Assembly: GCF_050306235.1 (NCBI RefSeq)
Contig: NZ_JBLWFH010000004.1
Location: 186,001-250,000 of the forward strand
Direction of reading: 5' to 3'
From: Glaciecola sp947496235
GTDB lineage: Bacteria; Pseudomonadota; Gammaproteobacteria; Enterobacterales; Alteromonadaceae
Length of the DNA: 64,000 bases
Below the pieces are notes generated by a model that did no database searches, had not been told where the DNA came from, and saw nothing but the letters and a program-made list of their open reading frames with translations. Both the position numbers and the translations under genes were made by a program. How positions within the stretch are numbered: the first letter of the stretch is position 1; the number at the start of each line of letters is the position of its first letter. Positions 35,871 to 45,191 of the stretch are shown here, in pieces.

Positions 35871-36412
35871 GGCTCGATCTTCTTAATTATCTTGGCGGGA
35901 ATCCCTGCAATGACTATATGGGGCTCCTCGAAGCTTTTATTTACGACGGCATTTGCTCCGACTTGAACATTGTCTGCTATTTTTATACCGCCAAAAATTT
36001 TTGCTCCAGGGGCAATATAACAATTATTTCCAATTTGAGGAGTCATGCCCGTTCCATCATGTCCAGCACCAATATTAACTCCAACATGTATTCTACAATT
36101 TTCTCCTATTTTACATTTTCTATTTATAATGATGTTTCCATAGTGAGGTAGCATTAATCCTGGTCCACACACATTTGGAGGAATACTATAACCAAGTTTT
36201 TTTGATTGAGCTTTGAAACGAAAGTCAGTGTAAATCCGAAGCCACCTTAAATAGATTGGTAAGCGAACATTTCTATAATATTCAGCCTTCCGAAGTAAAC
36301 GAAGAAAACGCCATGTATCAGAAAACAAATAGTTCTTGAAAGTCGAAGATATTTTATTATTTTTTCTATCCTTTTCCAGATAGATTCTCAACGTTTTTTT
36401 ATTGCTAATCAT
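35867..36412 (-). CDS. serine acetyltransferase-like hexapeptide-repeat O-acetyltransferase
   Basis: A 181-residue protein with a helical N-terminus and left-handed beta-helix hexapeptide repeats from about residue 85 (IIINRKCKIGENCRIHVGVNIG, then IGNNCYIAPGAKIFGGIKIADNVQVGANAVV). The conserved histidine of the CysE/colanic-acid acetyltransferase group is present (H89 or nearby in LPHYGNI). Within an exopolysaccharide operon, acetylation of a sugar hydroxyl is more likely than serine acetylation for cysteine synthesis. Its last four bases overlap the following sulfotransferase gene. Confidence 0.82.
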   Translation of the reverse strand: MISNKKTLRIYLEKDRKNNKISSTFKNYLFSDTWRFLRLLRKAEYYRNVRLPIYLRWLRIYTDFRFKAQSKKLGYSIPPNVCGPGLMLPHYGNIIINRKCKIGENCRIHVGVNIGAGHDGTGMTPQIGNNCYIAPGAKIFGGIKIADNVQVGANAVVNKSFEEPHIVIAGIPAKIIKKIEP

Positions 36413-36494
36413 TTTTCAGTTTCTGCCAATCTTGAATATAGAGCCATTTTGCTAAGCCAGCTTTTTTTATCTCAACCTTTTGTTTAAAACCTTA

Positions 36495-37385
36495 TTAAGG
36501 ATTAATATTTAGTTTTACGTTTATGCTAGAAATTAATTCTTTAGATTGATTACATTCAAACTTTCTTGCAAAGTGACATTGTGAATTAAATATACTTTCC
36601 AAGTCTTGTAAAATTAAGGTTTTTGGATGAGGAAGCCCCTGTGACCAATCAACATATCTTCTATTATCATGGAAACAGTTAAGTTCAGAGGCGTTATTTA
36701 TCATTGTATGAAAGATAGCCTCGTCAGGTATCTTAGTTTTTTTAAAGTGGTTAATGACAGAGTTCGATTTATCTGCAAATTTTTCAATTAAAAATTCAGC
36801 ACATTTTGCTGAGCCTGTATACCAAAACTCTCCCCCCCAACATTTATATTTGTCATTAAATGGTGTGAACCTTGAAACCAATAGTGGATGCTTGAGTAAT
36901 GGTATCTGACTGACGACTTCCAATCCTTTTTTATCTTTTCTCTTAAATAAAAAACTCAAGCTACAATAGCGAATATAATATCTTTTTTTCCACTTTTTAT
37001 CGAAATGGCCATACTCTATTTTAGCAGAGCGCATAAAAGCATCTGCACCTTGGGCTTTTAAGAATTCAAAAACCTCATCTGATGATTTTGTGGGGTAATC
37101 GGCTCCACTTAGAATAATGTAGTAGTCAGGTTTATTATTTTTGTAGAGAAGATTTAAGGCCTTCATTTTAGCGGCTACTAAACTGAACGTCCCCCAGCCC
37201 GTGACTTCATATTCTTTAACAAACTCAACATTCTTAGAAAATTGTTCTATTGGTAGATCACATTTAGAAAAATCATGATGCCAAGCTATTGGGGGGTAAT
37301 CATAAAGCGAATTTAATGCCTTATTCAATTTAATGGCTTGCTCCGGATTTGCATGAGTTAAAACGATAAAACCGATGTTACTCAT
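36495..37385 (-). CDS. GT14-type beta-1,6-N-acetylglucosaminyltransferase-like protein
   Basis: A 296-residue protein with the core-2/I-branching (GT14) pattern: IGFIVLTHANPEQAIKLNKAL at the start, YYIILSGADYPTKSSDEVFEFL (about 92-113), and a KCWGGEFWYTGSAKCAEFLIEKF acceptor segment. The family transfers GlcNAc or xylose to make branches, so this enzyme may add a side chain. Two poly-G/C tracts lie in the gene: seven (36832-36838, at the WGGEFW segment) and six (37291-37296, at the PPIAWHH segment). The start overlaps the Wzy-like gene by eight bases. Confidence 0.8.
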   Translation of the reverse strand: MSNIGFIVLTHANPEQAIKLNKALNSLYDYPPIAWHHDFSKCDLPIEQFSKNVEFVKEYEVTGWGTFSLVAAKMKALNLLYKNNKPDYYIILSGADYPTKSSDEVFEFLKAQGADAFMRSAKIEYGHFDKKWKKRYYIRYCSLSFLFKRKDKKGLEVVSQIPLLKHPLLVSRFTPFNDKYKCWGGEFWYTGSAKCAEFLIEKFADKSNSVINHFKKTKIPDEAIFHTMINNASELNCFHDNRRYVDWSQGLPHPKTLILQDLESIFNSQCHFARKFECNQSKELISSINVKLNINP

Positions 37386-38655
37386 AGACGCTCTTCCTAA
37401 TATACGACTTAATTGAACTTTGATTTTTATTTGTATGTTGTTTCATTGATATGAAAAAACAAATTAGATAAAGAAACATGTCAACACTGTTATGATTTAA
37501 GATAATAAATCCAATATAATTCACCACAGCTTGTAAAATTAATATAACGAATAGCGTGGTGCTGAGTGAGATATCTCTGTCAAAAATAAAGCTTTGTATT
37601 AATCTAAAAAATGAAAATAACATGATGCCCGCAAGAATTATAAAACCAATAGCCCCAATATTGAGCATAACCTCGTAATATCCGCTATGCGCATTTCCTA
37701 TGAAGCCCCAACGCTCCATAAACCCGCTTACGGCATCACTTGCCCAAAAAGCTCCAAATCCATAGCCAAAGAAAAACTCTTCCATTATATACTTATCAAG
37801 TAATTCCCAGATAATAGTCCTGTTGGTTAAGCCCGGGTCTCTGCCTAACAAACTGAGAATAAATTCATATGCAAGCATTAATGCGTAAACGCAAATGATG
37901 GACAAAATTGCAAGTAAGCCGAACCTTAAAAAGTTTATAGTAGCGTTTTTACCTTTAAATGCTTTAAAAACGAAAAGCATAGTGATACCAGCAACTACTA
38001 AAACTGTTGCAGTCGCAGATCTAGTCATCAGAAGACATAAACTCAGTATAAGAAAACCGTACATTCCCCACTTTTGTTTGTAAAAACCTAAACCGAATAA
38101 CAGAAGTAAGGCATAAGCATAAACTCTAGCCCCGCCGTTTTTATCAAAATACATTCCGGTGAAAGCTCCAGCGCGAATTCCAGAACTAACAAAGGCGCTA
38201 CTCGGGGAAATAACAGCCTCAATTAAACCTATAACGGCTGCGAGCAAAACAGCTATGACAAAAGCTCTTAGCAAGGATTTTGGTGTAAATATTTGCACAA
38301 GACAAAAAGCGGTAAGTACTAGAATTGTAAACGCAATTCCTCTTCGAAATGTAACTGCTGGTGCATATGACCAAGAAACTGAAAGGAAAACCCAAAAAAT
38401 CAAAAGTCCCCAAAGAAAAAATTGCCTTGCAAAGCTATTCAAACTCACAATTCTTGCCTGAAAAATTAATATCAAGCACATAGCAAGTAAAATTATTCCT
38501 AAGATTTGGTTTGATAAAGAACCTGAAGCATTTGCAGCAAAAACGTCATCGCCTCTAGATCCTAGAAACGATGTAACAAAGTTAAGAAAACCCATGTAAT
38601 AAAAAAGCGACATTCCCAAGAACATTCGTTTGAATGTAACGAGCTCTAATTTCAT
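37378..38655 (-). CDS. Wzy/O-antigen ligase-type membrane protein
   Basis: A 425-residue protein with about ten to eleven membrane helices and a large periplasmic loop (about 275-325) containing LLGRDPGLTNRTIIWELLDKY and GYGFGAFW...NAHSGYYEVMLNIG, the Wzy_C/O-antigen-ligase hallmark with the conserved Arg and the HS/HN motif. It is probably the repeat-unit polymerase of this locus. It overlaps the preceding GT4 gene by four bases. A second protein of the same general family lies at 45192-46601, so one may polymerise and the other polymerise or ligate a different product. Confidence 0.82.
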   Translation of the reverse strand: MKLELVTFKRMFLGMSLFYYMGFLNFVTSFLGSRGDDVFAANASGSLSNQILGIILLAMCLILIFQARIVSLNSFARQFFLWGLLIFWVFLSVSWSYAPAVTFRRGIAFTILVLTAFCLVQIFTPKSLLRAFVIAVLLAAVIGLIEAVISPSSAFVSSGIRAGAFTGMYFDKNGGARVYAYALLLLFGLGFYKQKWGMYGFLILSLCLLMTRSATATVLVVAGITMLFVFKAFKGKNATINFLRFGLLAILSIICVYALMLAYEFILSLLGRDPGLTNRTIIWELLDKYIMEEFFFGYGFGAFWASDAVSGFMERWGFIGNAHSGYYEVMLNIGAIGFIILAGIMLFSFFRLIQSFIFDRDISLSTTLFVILILQAVVNYIGFIILNHNSVDMFLYLICFFISMKQHTNKNQSSIKSYIRKSVYE

Positions 38656-39758
38656 TTTTTACTCACAAGTAGATCTCTGTATGCTTGAGCAGAGTTTTCA
38701 CTGGTAAACTTATCTTTTACTATTTCAGTAGCTTTAGCTGTATCGTATGTTTTAGCTAATGTACTAGCCATCTTACAAGCCAACTCTTCAACATTTTGAT
38801 ACTCCACCAGAGGCGCAATTTCACCATCTTTCAGAATTTCTCTTGCCCCATGAGGACAATCAAACGCAACAACTGGCGTTCCAACCGACATAGCTTCAAC
38901 TATGGCATTGGGGCTTCCTTCAAACCTTGATGACAATACGTATAAATCAGCAGCTTTCATCTCGGCTACGGGGTTGTCAGTGTAACCTGGAAAATCCACG
39001 TCTTCTGTTATTCCTAAACTTTCTGCTTGTTTTTGCAATTGTTCTCTTAATTCACCTTCACCATAAATAATCAATCGACAATCAATGGTTTCTCTTACTC
39101 TAAAAAGCGCATCCAATAACATGTCAAAACCTTTTTGGTAGGCTAAACGACCTACACTAATGATCACTGGTTTTGTTTTATCTTTTAACCATGGGTGAGA
39201 TGGTGGTGCTTTGGATGCTTCTTCGATTTCTTTTGTAATCACTGGGTTAGGTGCTGTTATTACGTCTTTTTGCCTGACCATGGTTGTATCAACCAAATCT
39301 TGCGCTACACCTTGTGAAACTGCTATTACAGGCTTAGGTAACAATCGATAAACTAATGGAGCTAAAAAGTAAGCGGTACGCATTACTGCATTGGTGTTAA
39401 CTTTTTTATCTAACGAAAAGGTGTTGCGTTCACTCACGCTTAATCGCTTAATCCACCCTAAGCTAAAACATACAATTGCTGTTATCACGTTTATGTGGGT
39501 TAACACTGCAAGAATTGCATCGGGTTTTGATTTTTTCAAAGCTCGTCTAAGTGGCCCAAAGGCATTTAACGTTCTGATGCATTTTAATTCTGTTAGGGTT
39601 ACTTTGTCTGATAAAAATGCTTTGTTGGAACCACCTTCAGTAATCAAAATCATTTCGATTTGATCACCGTCTTCGGCCATTTGGTTTGCCAATCTGACCA
39701 TCATTTTTTCTGCGCCACCACCTCGTAAATCATGCAAGACAAGCGTAATTTTATGCAT
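38652..39758 (-). CDS. GT4 family glycosyltransferase
   Basis: A 368-residue GT-B enzyme. The N-terminus has LVLHDLRGGGAEKMMVRLANQM, a glycine-rich acceptor-domain loop; the C-terminal donor domain has VIISVGRLAYQKGFDMLLDAL and the E-x7-E signature FEGSPNAIVEAMSVGTPVVAFD. A retaining transfer from a nucleotide sugar to the lipid-linked intermediate is expected. Its start touches the previous GT4 gene at base 39758 and its end overlaps the Wzy-like gene, so translation is coupled. Confidence 0.9.
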   Translation of the reverse strand: MHKITLVLHDLRGGGAEKMMVRLANQMAEDGDQIEMILITEGGSNKAFLSDKVTLTELKCIRTLNAFGPLRRALKKSKPDAILAVLTHINVITAIVCFSLGWIKRLSVSERNTFSLDKKVNTNAVMRTAYFLAPLVYRLLPKPVIAVSQGVAQDLVDTTMVRQKDVITAPNPVITKEIEEASKAPPSHPWLKDKTKPVIISVGRLAYQKGFDMLLDALFRVRETIDCRLIIYGEGELREQLQKQAESLGITEDVDFPGYTDNPVAEMKAADLYVLSSRFEGSPNAIVEAMSVGTPVVAFDCPHGAREILKDGEIAPLVEYQNVEELACKMASTLAKTYDTAKATEIVKDKFTSENSAQAYRDLLVSKK

Positions 39759-40843
39759 TATGCTTTCTCCAACATTGAATGGTAAGCATTGGCAACAGCT
39801 TCAAAAGTGAAATTTGAAACGCCGTTGGCTAAATTTTCTGTTGGCAACTGTTGCCAGTTTAAAATAGCAAAAGATAACGCATTGATATCTAGGTGTTTCA
39901 CTAAAAATCCATTTTCTTCATGTTGAATAATTTCTGCGGGGCCCGTTGGGCAGTCGAATGCAATAACAGGCGTGTTTAGACTGAGCGATTCAATAAGCAC
40001 TGTGGGCATTCCTTCATGCCGAGAACTCAAAATAAAGGCTTGCGCATTTTTAATAGGATAGTAAGGATTTGTTGTAAAGCCCGCAAAGATTACTTTTTCG
40101 GCTATGCCCAAAGAGGCAGCTTGTTGTATAAGTTCGTGTTCATCTTTACCTTCCCCAATAATTACTAAATCAGGTAAATCAGCGTCTTTATTTGCTGCGG
40201 AAGCATAAGCAGGTAATAATAAATCAAAGCCTTTTTGTTCAACTAATCGTCCAATTGCGACAAAATATTTTTTCTCAGGCCACTGTTGATCAGATTTTTC
40301 TGCTTTGAGTAAAATTTCATCGCTAATAACGGCATTGGGAATAAACTCTATGGGCTTTCTTTTGAAAACTACGGCCTGTTTAATTTGGTCTCTTAAAGAC
40401 TTTGACACCCCTACCACTGCCCCATTAAATGCAAATAAAGAATAAAGTAACTTAATTGCGAATGGCGAAAGCTTTTGATCACTTACATCAAAAGCACAGT
40501 GTCGAGTATAAATAACTTTCAGTTTTGGAAATCTTATTTTTGTTAGAAAAGCAAACATGTTGGCTGTTTCAGTAGCACTGATGATGCCCTGAATTTGGTG
40601 CTTTGAGATAAACGCCCAAAGTTTTTCCAATCGTTTATAAAAAGATAACTCTGAGCTAACTCTTTCTGCGGGAAAATCTTCCGCTAATCGCTGAAACCCT
40701 TCTTCGCTCTCTCCAAATCCGTCTAGAACAAAAAAATAAGGATTCTTCCCGACACTTTTAAGTCCGTTTGCTAAATTTGTATGGACTCGCTCTATTCCGC
40801 CACTTTTTACAAAACACTTGTGTAAAAACAAAATATTATCCAT
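39758..40843 (-). CDS. GT4 family glycosyltransferase
   Basis: A 361-residue GT-B enzyme related to its downstream neighbour. Visible motifs: FLHKCFVKSGGIERVHTNLANGL at the start, YFVAIGRLVEQKGFDLLLPAY at the start of the donor domain, and RHEGMPTVLIESLSLNTPVIAFD with the conserved glutamates. The two adjacent GT4 genes look like a diverged tandem pair. It follows the WecG-type gene by 6 bp and should add one sugar of the repeat unit at the cytoplasmic membrane face. Confidence 0.9.
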   Translation of the reverse strand: MDNILFLHKCFVKSGGIERVHTNLANGLKSVGKNPYFFVLDGFGESEEGFQRLAEDFPAERVSSELSFYKRLEKLWAFISKHQIQGIISATETANMFAFLTKIRFPKLKVIYTRHCAFDVSDQKLSPFAIKLLYSLFAFNGAVVGVSKSLRDQIKQAVVFKRKPIEFIPNAVISDEILLKAEKSDQQWPEKKYFVAIGRLVEQKGFDLLLPAYASAANKDADLPDLVIIGEGKDEHELIQQAASLGIAEKVIFAGFTTNPYYPIKNAQAFILSSRHEGMPTVLIESLSLNTPVIAFDCPTGPAEIIQHEENGFLVKHLDINALSFAILNWQQLPTENLANGVSNFTFEAVANAYHSMLEKA

Positions 40844-40849
40844 AAACTA

Positions 40850-41623
40850 CTAACGCTCAGACTTATATTTATGCTTTAAAACACAATAAATACTATGGGG
40901 GTTTGTTGTAAGGTAACGCCAAAATAATTTTCTAGGCTCTGTTAACATACGATGCAGCCATTCAAGCCCTAGATTTTGCATCCACATCGGCGCTCTAGCA
41001 TAATCTCCGGTGACATAGTTGTAACAACCACCACAGGTAATAATAACCGGTACTTTTAATTTATCTTTGTTTTCGATTACCCACTTTTGCTCTAATGGTT
41101 TTCCTAAACCTACCCACAGAACATCTGCGCCACTTTTATTAATTAACTCAATAACTTCTTCTTCATTTTTATTTAAGAAATAGCCGTTATGAATGCCAGC
41201 TATTAGAAAATTATCGTATTTTTTAGACAGTATCGAAGCACAGCTTTGCACTATCTCTTCTTTTCCACCTAATAGAAAATGTTGCATAGGATTCGGCTGC
41301 ATAGTCGCAACATCGTGAATTGTATCTGTAGTTCCACTGCGCTCTGGAATATTAGGCCCTTTGACCCAAGTCGACATTTTAACAACACTTTGCCCATCAG
41401 CATGGATGATGTCGGCTTGCTTTAGCGCTTCATTGAATTCTATGTCCGAATTCGCCATGGAAATACCATGTCCGTTCGAATCAAAAATAACCACCGGGTT
41501 TGTTCTTTGCCCGTCTCGGTATTCACTGATAGACGAAACCATTATTTCAACTAACTGTTTTCTATCAATACAAGCAGTTGAGACACCGCCAACATCAACG
41601 TTTTGCACGTCACTTAATTTCAT
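40850..41623 (-). CDS. WecG/TagA/CpsF family glycosyltransferase (GT26)
   Basis: A 257-residue GT26 enzyme with the family motifs VIFDSNGHGISMANSD, ADIIHADGQSVV, and WVGLGKPLEQKWVIENKDKL near the C-terminus, plus the GGCYNYVTGDYARAPMWMQNLGLEWLHRMLTEPRKLFWRY end split over two segments. Members transfer ManNAc, ManNAcA or another sugar onto a lipid-linked first sugar, so this is a good candidate for the second step after the WcaJ-type initiator. It is the first gene of the long leftward operon and is divergent from lapG. Confidence 0.9.
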   Translation of the reverse strand: MKLSDVQNVDVGGVSTACIDRKQLVEIMVSSISEYRDGQRTNPVVIFDSNGHGISMANSDIEFNEALKQADIIHADGQSVVKMSTWVKGPNIPERSGTTDTIHDVATMQPNPMQHFLLGGKEEIVQSCASILSKKYDNFLIAGIHNGYFLNKNEEEVIELINKSGADVLWVGLGKPLEQKWVIENKDKLKVPVIITCGGCYNYVTGDYARAPMWMQNLGLEWLHRMLTEPRKLFWRYLTTNPHSIYCVLKHKYKSER

Positions 41624-41809
41624 ACGCCTTGTTTATTCCTTGCTTATTAAGCATTCCCTAAGCGGTTAATTCAAAATTTGAGAATGCTATTGATGATTAC
41701 CAATACAATTCTCAGCTAATTATCCCATAAAACATTAAGTTTTGATGACACAAACCGTTAAATACTTATAACTTTCCATATTTCAATTGCACATTACCAT
41801 ACTTCCAAT

Positions 41810-42463
41810 ATGTTTATAGCTCGACCAGTTAAAATTTTAAGCCTTATTGTGCTTCTGCTCGCGCTAGGAAAGTCGATTTCCGACATCAAGTTTTCCGATA
41901 AATTATATGCCTATGTTGCATCAAAATACGGTAATGCAGCTCATCAACAAGTTAAATATTGGCAATCAATAATTGAACAAAACCGTGCTGCAACTATTGA
42001 AGACAAACTTTTTGAAGTTAATCGCTTTTTTAACAAGGTAAACTTCGTTGATGACTTCTCTCATTGGGGGCAACAAGATTACTGGGCCACGCCAATTGAA
42101 TTTTTAGGCACCTATGCAGGCGACTGTGAAGACTTTGCCATTGCAAAATATTTCACCTTGGTATCCATGGGTGTTCCCAAAGAAAAACTAAGGCTCATGT
42201 ATGTTACAGCAACTCGTCCTGTTCGTCAGCCTCATATGGTGTTAGCTTACTACGATAAAGCAAATTCAATACCATTAGTTTTAGATAATATAAATAAACA
42301 AATTTTGCCAGCATCAAAGCGTCGTGATTTAATCCCTATTTACAGTTTTAACGGTGATGGGCTATGGCTAGCTAAGTCACAAGGCACAGGGCGTAAAATG
42401 CGAGGGAAAAACAACAATAGCATGTGGATCGAACTAAATTCACGTATGCAACAAGGATATTAA
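41810..42463 (+). CDS. lapG: LapG-type periplasmic transglutaminase-like cysteine protease
   Basis: A 217-residue protein with an N-terminal membrane or signal segment (about 7-22) and the bacterial transglutaminase-like cysteine protease domain. The catalytic triad is C106 (TYAGDCEDFA), H142 (RQPHMVLAYY) and D159 (LVLDN). LapG cleaves the N-terminal region of large LapA-type adhesins to release biofilms and is held inactive by LapD when c-di-GMP is high. LapD is encoded next, so the switch is complete except for the adhesin, which is not in this window. Confidence 0.92.
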   Translation: MFIARPVKILSLIVLLLALGKSISDIKFSDKLYAYVASKYGNAAHQQVKYWQSIIEQNRAATIEDKLFEVNRFFNKVNFVDDFSHWGQQDYWATPIEFLGTYAGDCEDFAIAKYFTLVSMGVPKEKLRLMYVTATRPVRQPHMVLAYYDKANSIPLVLDNINKQILPASKRRDLIPIYSFNGDGLWLAKSQGTGRKMRGKNNNSMWIELNSRMQQGY

Positions 42464-42523
42464 CCATGCATAATATTCATCACTCACAACTTGCACCAAA
42501 AAAAGGCACTCAAGGAGCTAGCG

Positions 42524-44452
42524 ATGTCACTATCTAAACAACTTGGCATTGGCTTTTTTCTCATATTATTACTGATATTTGTTGGTACGCTTTGGCTGAA
42601 TATTCAAAACACCAGAGAATATATAGAGCAGCAATTAGAATCTCATGCCCAAGACACAGCTACCTCATTGGGCTTATCGATTACTCCCTATATAGGCAAT
42701 GACGATGATTTAGCAATAGTAGAAACCATGCAACAAGCGATTTTTGATCGCGGTTATTATCAAAAAATTGTATTAACCGATACTGATGGCAAAGTTTTGG
42801 TTACTATGAGTAATCCAGTGACTTCCGAGCAATTTCCCGACTGGTTCACCTCGTTATTTCCCTTGAATGCACCTGAGGCTGAGACTCAAATTAACGATGG
42901 CTGGAACATTAAAGGGAATTTATTAGTAGTTAGTAATGTGGGTTTAGGTTACCAACAACTGTATGCCAATGCTCAAGGTAGCTTTGTTATATTTATTCTG
43001 GCGTTTTTGCTTACTGGGTTGTTTGTGTGGTTATTAATATCCAAAGTTGTCTCTAAACCTTTGGCTGCAGTGCTTAAACAAGCAGATGAAATTAGTCATC
43101 AAGAATTTAATACCATAAATTTACAACCCAAAACCCCTGAGTTTTCGCGCATAATTCAAGCACTCAATAGAATGTCGAATAAGCTGGCGACTATGTTTGC
43201 ACAAATTACTCGACAAAGTGAAGAGTATCGTCGTTTTGCTTACGTTGATATGACCACAGGCGCTGGTAATCGACGTTCTTTTGAACTGGCAATAATGAAG
43301 CTATTAAGTGACGCGAATAATCATGCGCAGGGGCATTTGTTCTTTATTAAAGCCACCAGCTTAGGCTCTATTCATAAAAGTTTAGGCGGACTGGCGGGTG
43401 ATCAATATTTGGCTTCCCTAGTAAGTCTGATTAAAGAAGTTAGTGCATCTAAGGTACAGCACTTTTCAATTTATCGAATGAATGGCGCTGATATTGCCCT
43501 GATTATCGAAGACATTGACGAAAATACCTCAACCGAAATAGCCTCTGCCATTATTCAAGCGACTAAGCGCATAGAGAAGTCTGAGCATACCTTGGGCGTT
43601 GCCCATGTAGGCGTTACTAAATTCAGTACAGGACAAGAATTAGCAGACTTATTAGAGCAAGCTGATTCAGCGCTTACTAGCGCACTGGAAAATGAAAATC
43701 GTTGGTTCCTAGCCCAAGATAACGCTGTGAACTATTCTAACGAAGTTTGGCGTGAAAAAATAAAAGAGCTATTGGCCCGAGGTTCAGCTGAATTTGTTCA
43801 GCAACCCATAAAACGATGTGCTGATGATGGCATTGAATATCAAGAATGGTTTGCTCGGCTTCCAAATAAAGTGAACAGCATGGGCGTTCCCATGAACCAG
43901 CTTATGCCGGCTTCAATAAAATTGGATTTTGCGACCCAGATTGACAAACTAATTGTGATCAATTTATTAGAGGTGGCTCGTACTAGTGAAGTGGCTATAG
44001 GATTAAATTTATCGCGATTTTCATTGTTAGACGCAGGTTTTTCTCGTTGGTTTTTACACACACTGAACTCTCACAGTGCAATTTGCCCCAAGATAGTGCT
44101 AGAAATACCCGAAAGAGCCTTGGTGCAAGATATCCAATTTATCAAAAATCTGGTGAAAGAGCTTAAATCCCTTGGCATTAAGATAGCAGTTGAACATTTT
44201 GGTGCTCAACTTGCAGGCATTAGTCACTTACGCAATATTATGCCTGATTATTTAAAGATCGATGGTCGATTTATTCGCAACATTGATCAACATTTAGATA
44301 ATCAACTTTTTGTTAATTCTTTAATCGGAATTGCCAAAGGACTTTCCATCAACGTAATCGCTGAAATGGTGGAAACTGAAGGAGAATTGGAATGGCTTAA
44401 AAATGCGGGCGTAGACTTAGTACAAGGATATTTTATAGGTACTCCACAGTAA
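42524..44452 (+). CDS. lapD: LapD-type c-di-GMP receptor with degenerate GGDEF and EAL domains
   Basis: A 642-residue inner-membrane receptor: TM helix (about 6-28), periplasmic LapD/MoxY-type domain (about 29-150), second helix (about 155-177), HAMP, GGDEF and EAL domains. Both enzymatic signatures are lost: GGDEF reads NGADI, EAL reads QEW, and DDFGTG reads EHFGAQ. This is the binding-only state expected of LapD, which sequesters LapG when c-di-GMP is bound. The ATG at 42524 has AAGGAG eight bases upstream and is preferred over TTG 42491. It lies 60 bp after lapG in one operon. Confidence 0.92.
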   Translation: MSLSKQLGIGFFLILLLIFVGTLWLNIQNTREYIEQQLESHAQDTATSLGLSITPYIGNDDDLAIVETMQQAIFDRGYYQKIVLTDTDGKVLVTMSNPVTSEQFPDWFTSLFPLNAPEAETQINDGWNIKGNLLVVSNVGLGYQQLYANAQGSFVIFILAFLLTGLFVWLLISKVVSKPLAAVLKQADEISHQEFNTINLQPKTPEFSRIIQALNRMSNKLATMFAQITRQSEEYRRFAYVDMTTGAGNRRSFELAIMKLLSDANNHAQGHLFFIKATSLGSIHKSLGGLAGDQYLASLVSLIKEVSASKVQHFSIYRMNGADIALIIEDIDENTSTEIASAIIQATKRIEKSEHTLGVAHVGVTKFSTGQELADLLEQADSALTSALENENRWFLAQDNAVNYSNEVWREKIKELLARGSAEFVQQPIKRCADDGIEYQEWFARLPNKVNSMGVPMNQLMPASIKLDFATQIDKLIVINLLEVARTSEVAIGLNLSRFSLLDAGFSRWFLHTLNSHSAICPKIVLEIPERALVQDIQFIKNLVKELKSLGIKIAVEHFGAQLAGISHLRNIMPDYLKIDGRFIRNIDQHLDNQLFVNSLIGIAKGLSINVIAEMVETEGELEWLKNAGVDLVQGYFIGTPQ

Positions 44453-44533
44453 TCGCTGTTGATTAACTTTTGTACACGGTTTAAAATAGGCCCATAGGAT
44501 TTAAGTAGTTCCCTATAAAACTAAGGACTAAAC

Positions 44534-45133
44534 ATGTTTCGCCGTAATTTTTTGTTGTTTGTATTTGTGATCTTCTCAGGGATTTCTGTTGCTCAAGAGC
44601 CAGTAAGTTCACCGTTTGGAGATCCGTCACAGCCTGGTACTAATTTGCATTCTGAGATACTGGCTAGTATTGAAAATGGCAAACAAGCCCAACCTGCAGT
44701 CAATGACGCTATCGCCTCATCTCTTGAAGAAACTGCGACCATAGTTGATGCAGAATCAAAGTCTATTTTAGCATTTGACTTGCCTCACGCTCAGGCCTTT
44801 TTTCTTGAAATGATCGAGTCTAATAGCCTGTTGGAAGTAATTAAAGTCGTTACTGAGGAATTTCCTGAGAAAGCGGTACAAACAATCACCTTAGGTGTGA
44901 CCTTGTACCCTGACTATGCACAAGAAGTTTATGATGGTGCGGCACTCGCTGGCGTAATGTCACCTGAAGATATTTTGATTGCCGCCATTCAAGCTGGCGC
45001 AAATCCTGCGAACGTGTCTGATGCCACGGCAGCAGGTCCGGCAGCAGGTCCTGATGTAGCAGTTACTCCCCTAGGAGCGGGCGTTGGCGCTGGTGGAACC
45101 GGAGGCGGAGATACAACAGCCTCGACTAATTAA
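44534..45133 (+). CDS. hypothetical exported protein with a glycine/alanine-rich tail
   Basis: A 199-residue protein with a signal peptide ending GISVAQ and a mature helical middle (FFLEMIESNSLLEVIKVVTEEFPEK region), ending in a low-complexity Gly/Ala/Pro/Thr tail of about 35 residues. No family is recognised. It follows lapD by 81 bp on the same strand and is closed by a strong terminator, so it probably belongs to the lapG-lapD transcript. A periplasmic or surface role in adhesion is possible but unproven. Confidence 0.65.
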   Translation: MFRRNFLLFVFVIFSGISVAQEPVSSPFGDPSQPGTNLHSEILASIENGKQAQPAVNDAIASSLEETATIVDAESKSILAFDLPHAQAFFLEMIESNSLLEVIKVVTEEFPEKAVQTITLGVTLYPDYAQEVYDGAALAGVMSPEDILIAAIQAGANPANVSDATAAGPAAGPDVAVTPLGAGVGAGGTGGGDTTASTN

Positions 45134-45150
45134 TAAGATAATGTAAACTA

Positions 45151-45177
45151 AGCCCCTACGAATAGGGGCTTTTTTTT
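45151..45177 (+). terminator. rho-independent terminator after the lapGD operon
   Basis: An 8-bp stem AGCCCCTA / TAGGGGCT with a short CGAA loop is followed by seven T. It lies 17 bp after the stop of the exported protein gene. Confidence 0.93.
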
Positions 45178-45191
45178 GGACATACATTTAC

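Noticed and set aside
38159..38461. Plus-strand frames of about 60-100 codons in the Wzy/GT region (also 34116-34625, 39391-39663)
   Set aside because: Antisense shadows of membrane-protein and GT genes without ribosome sites.
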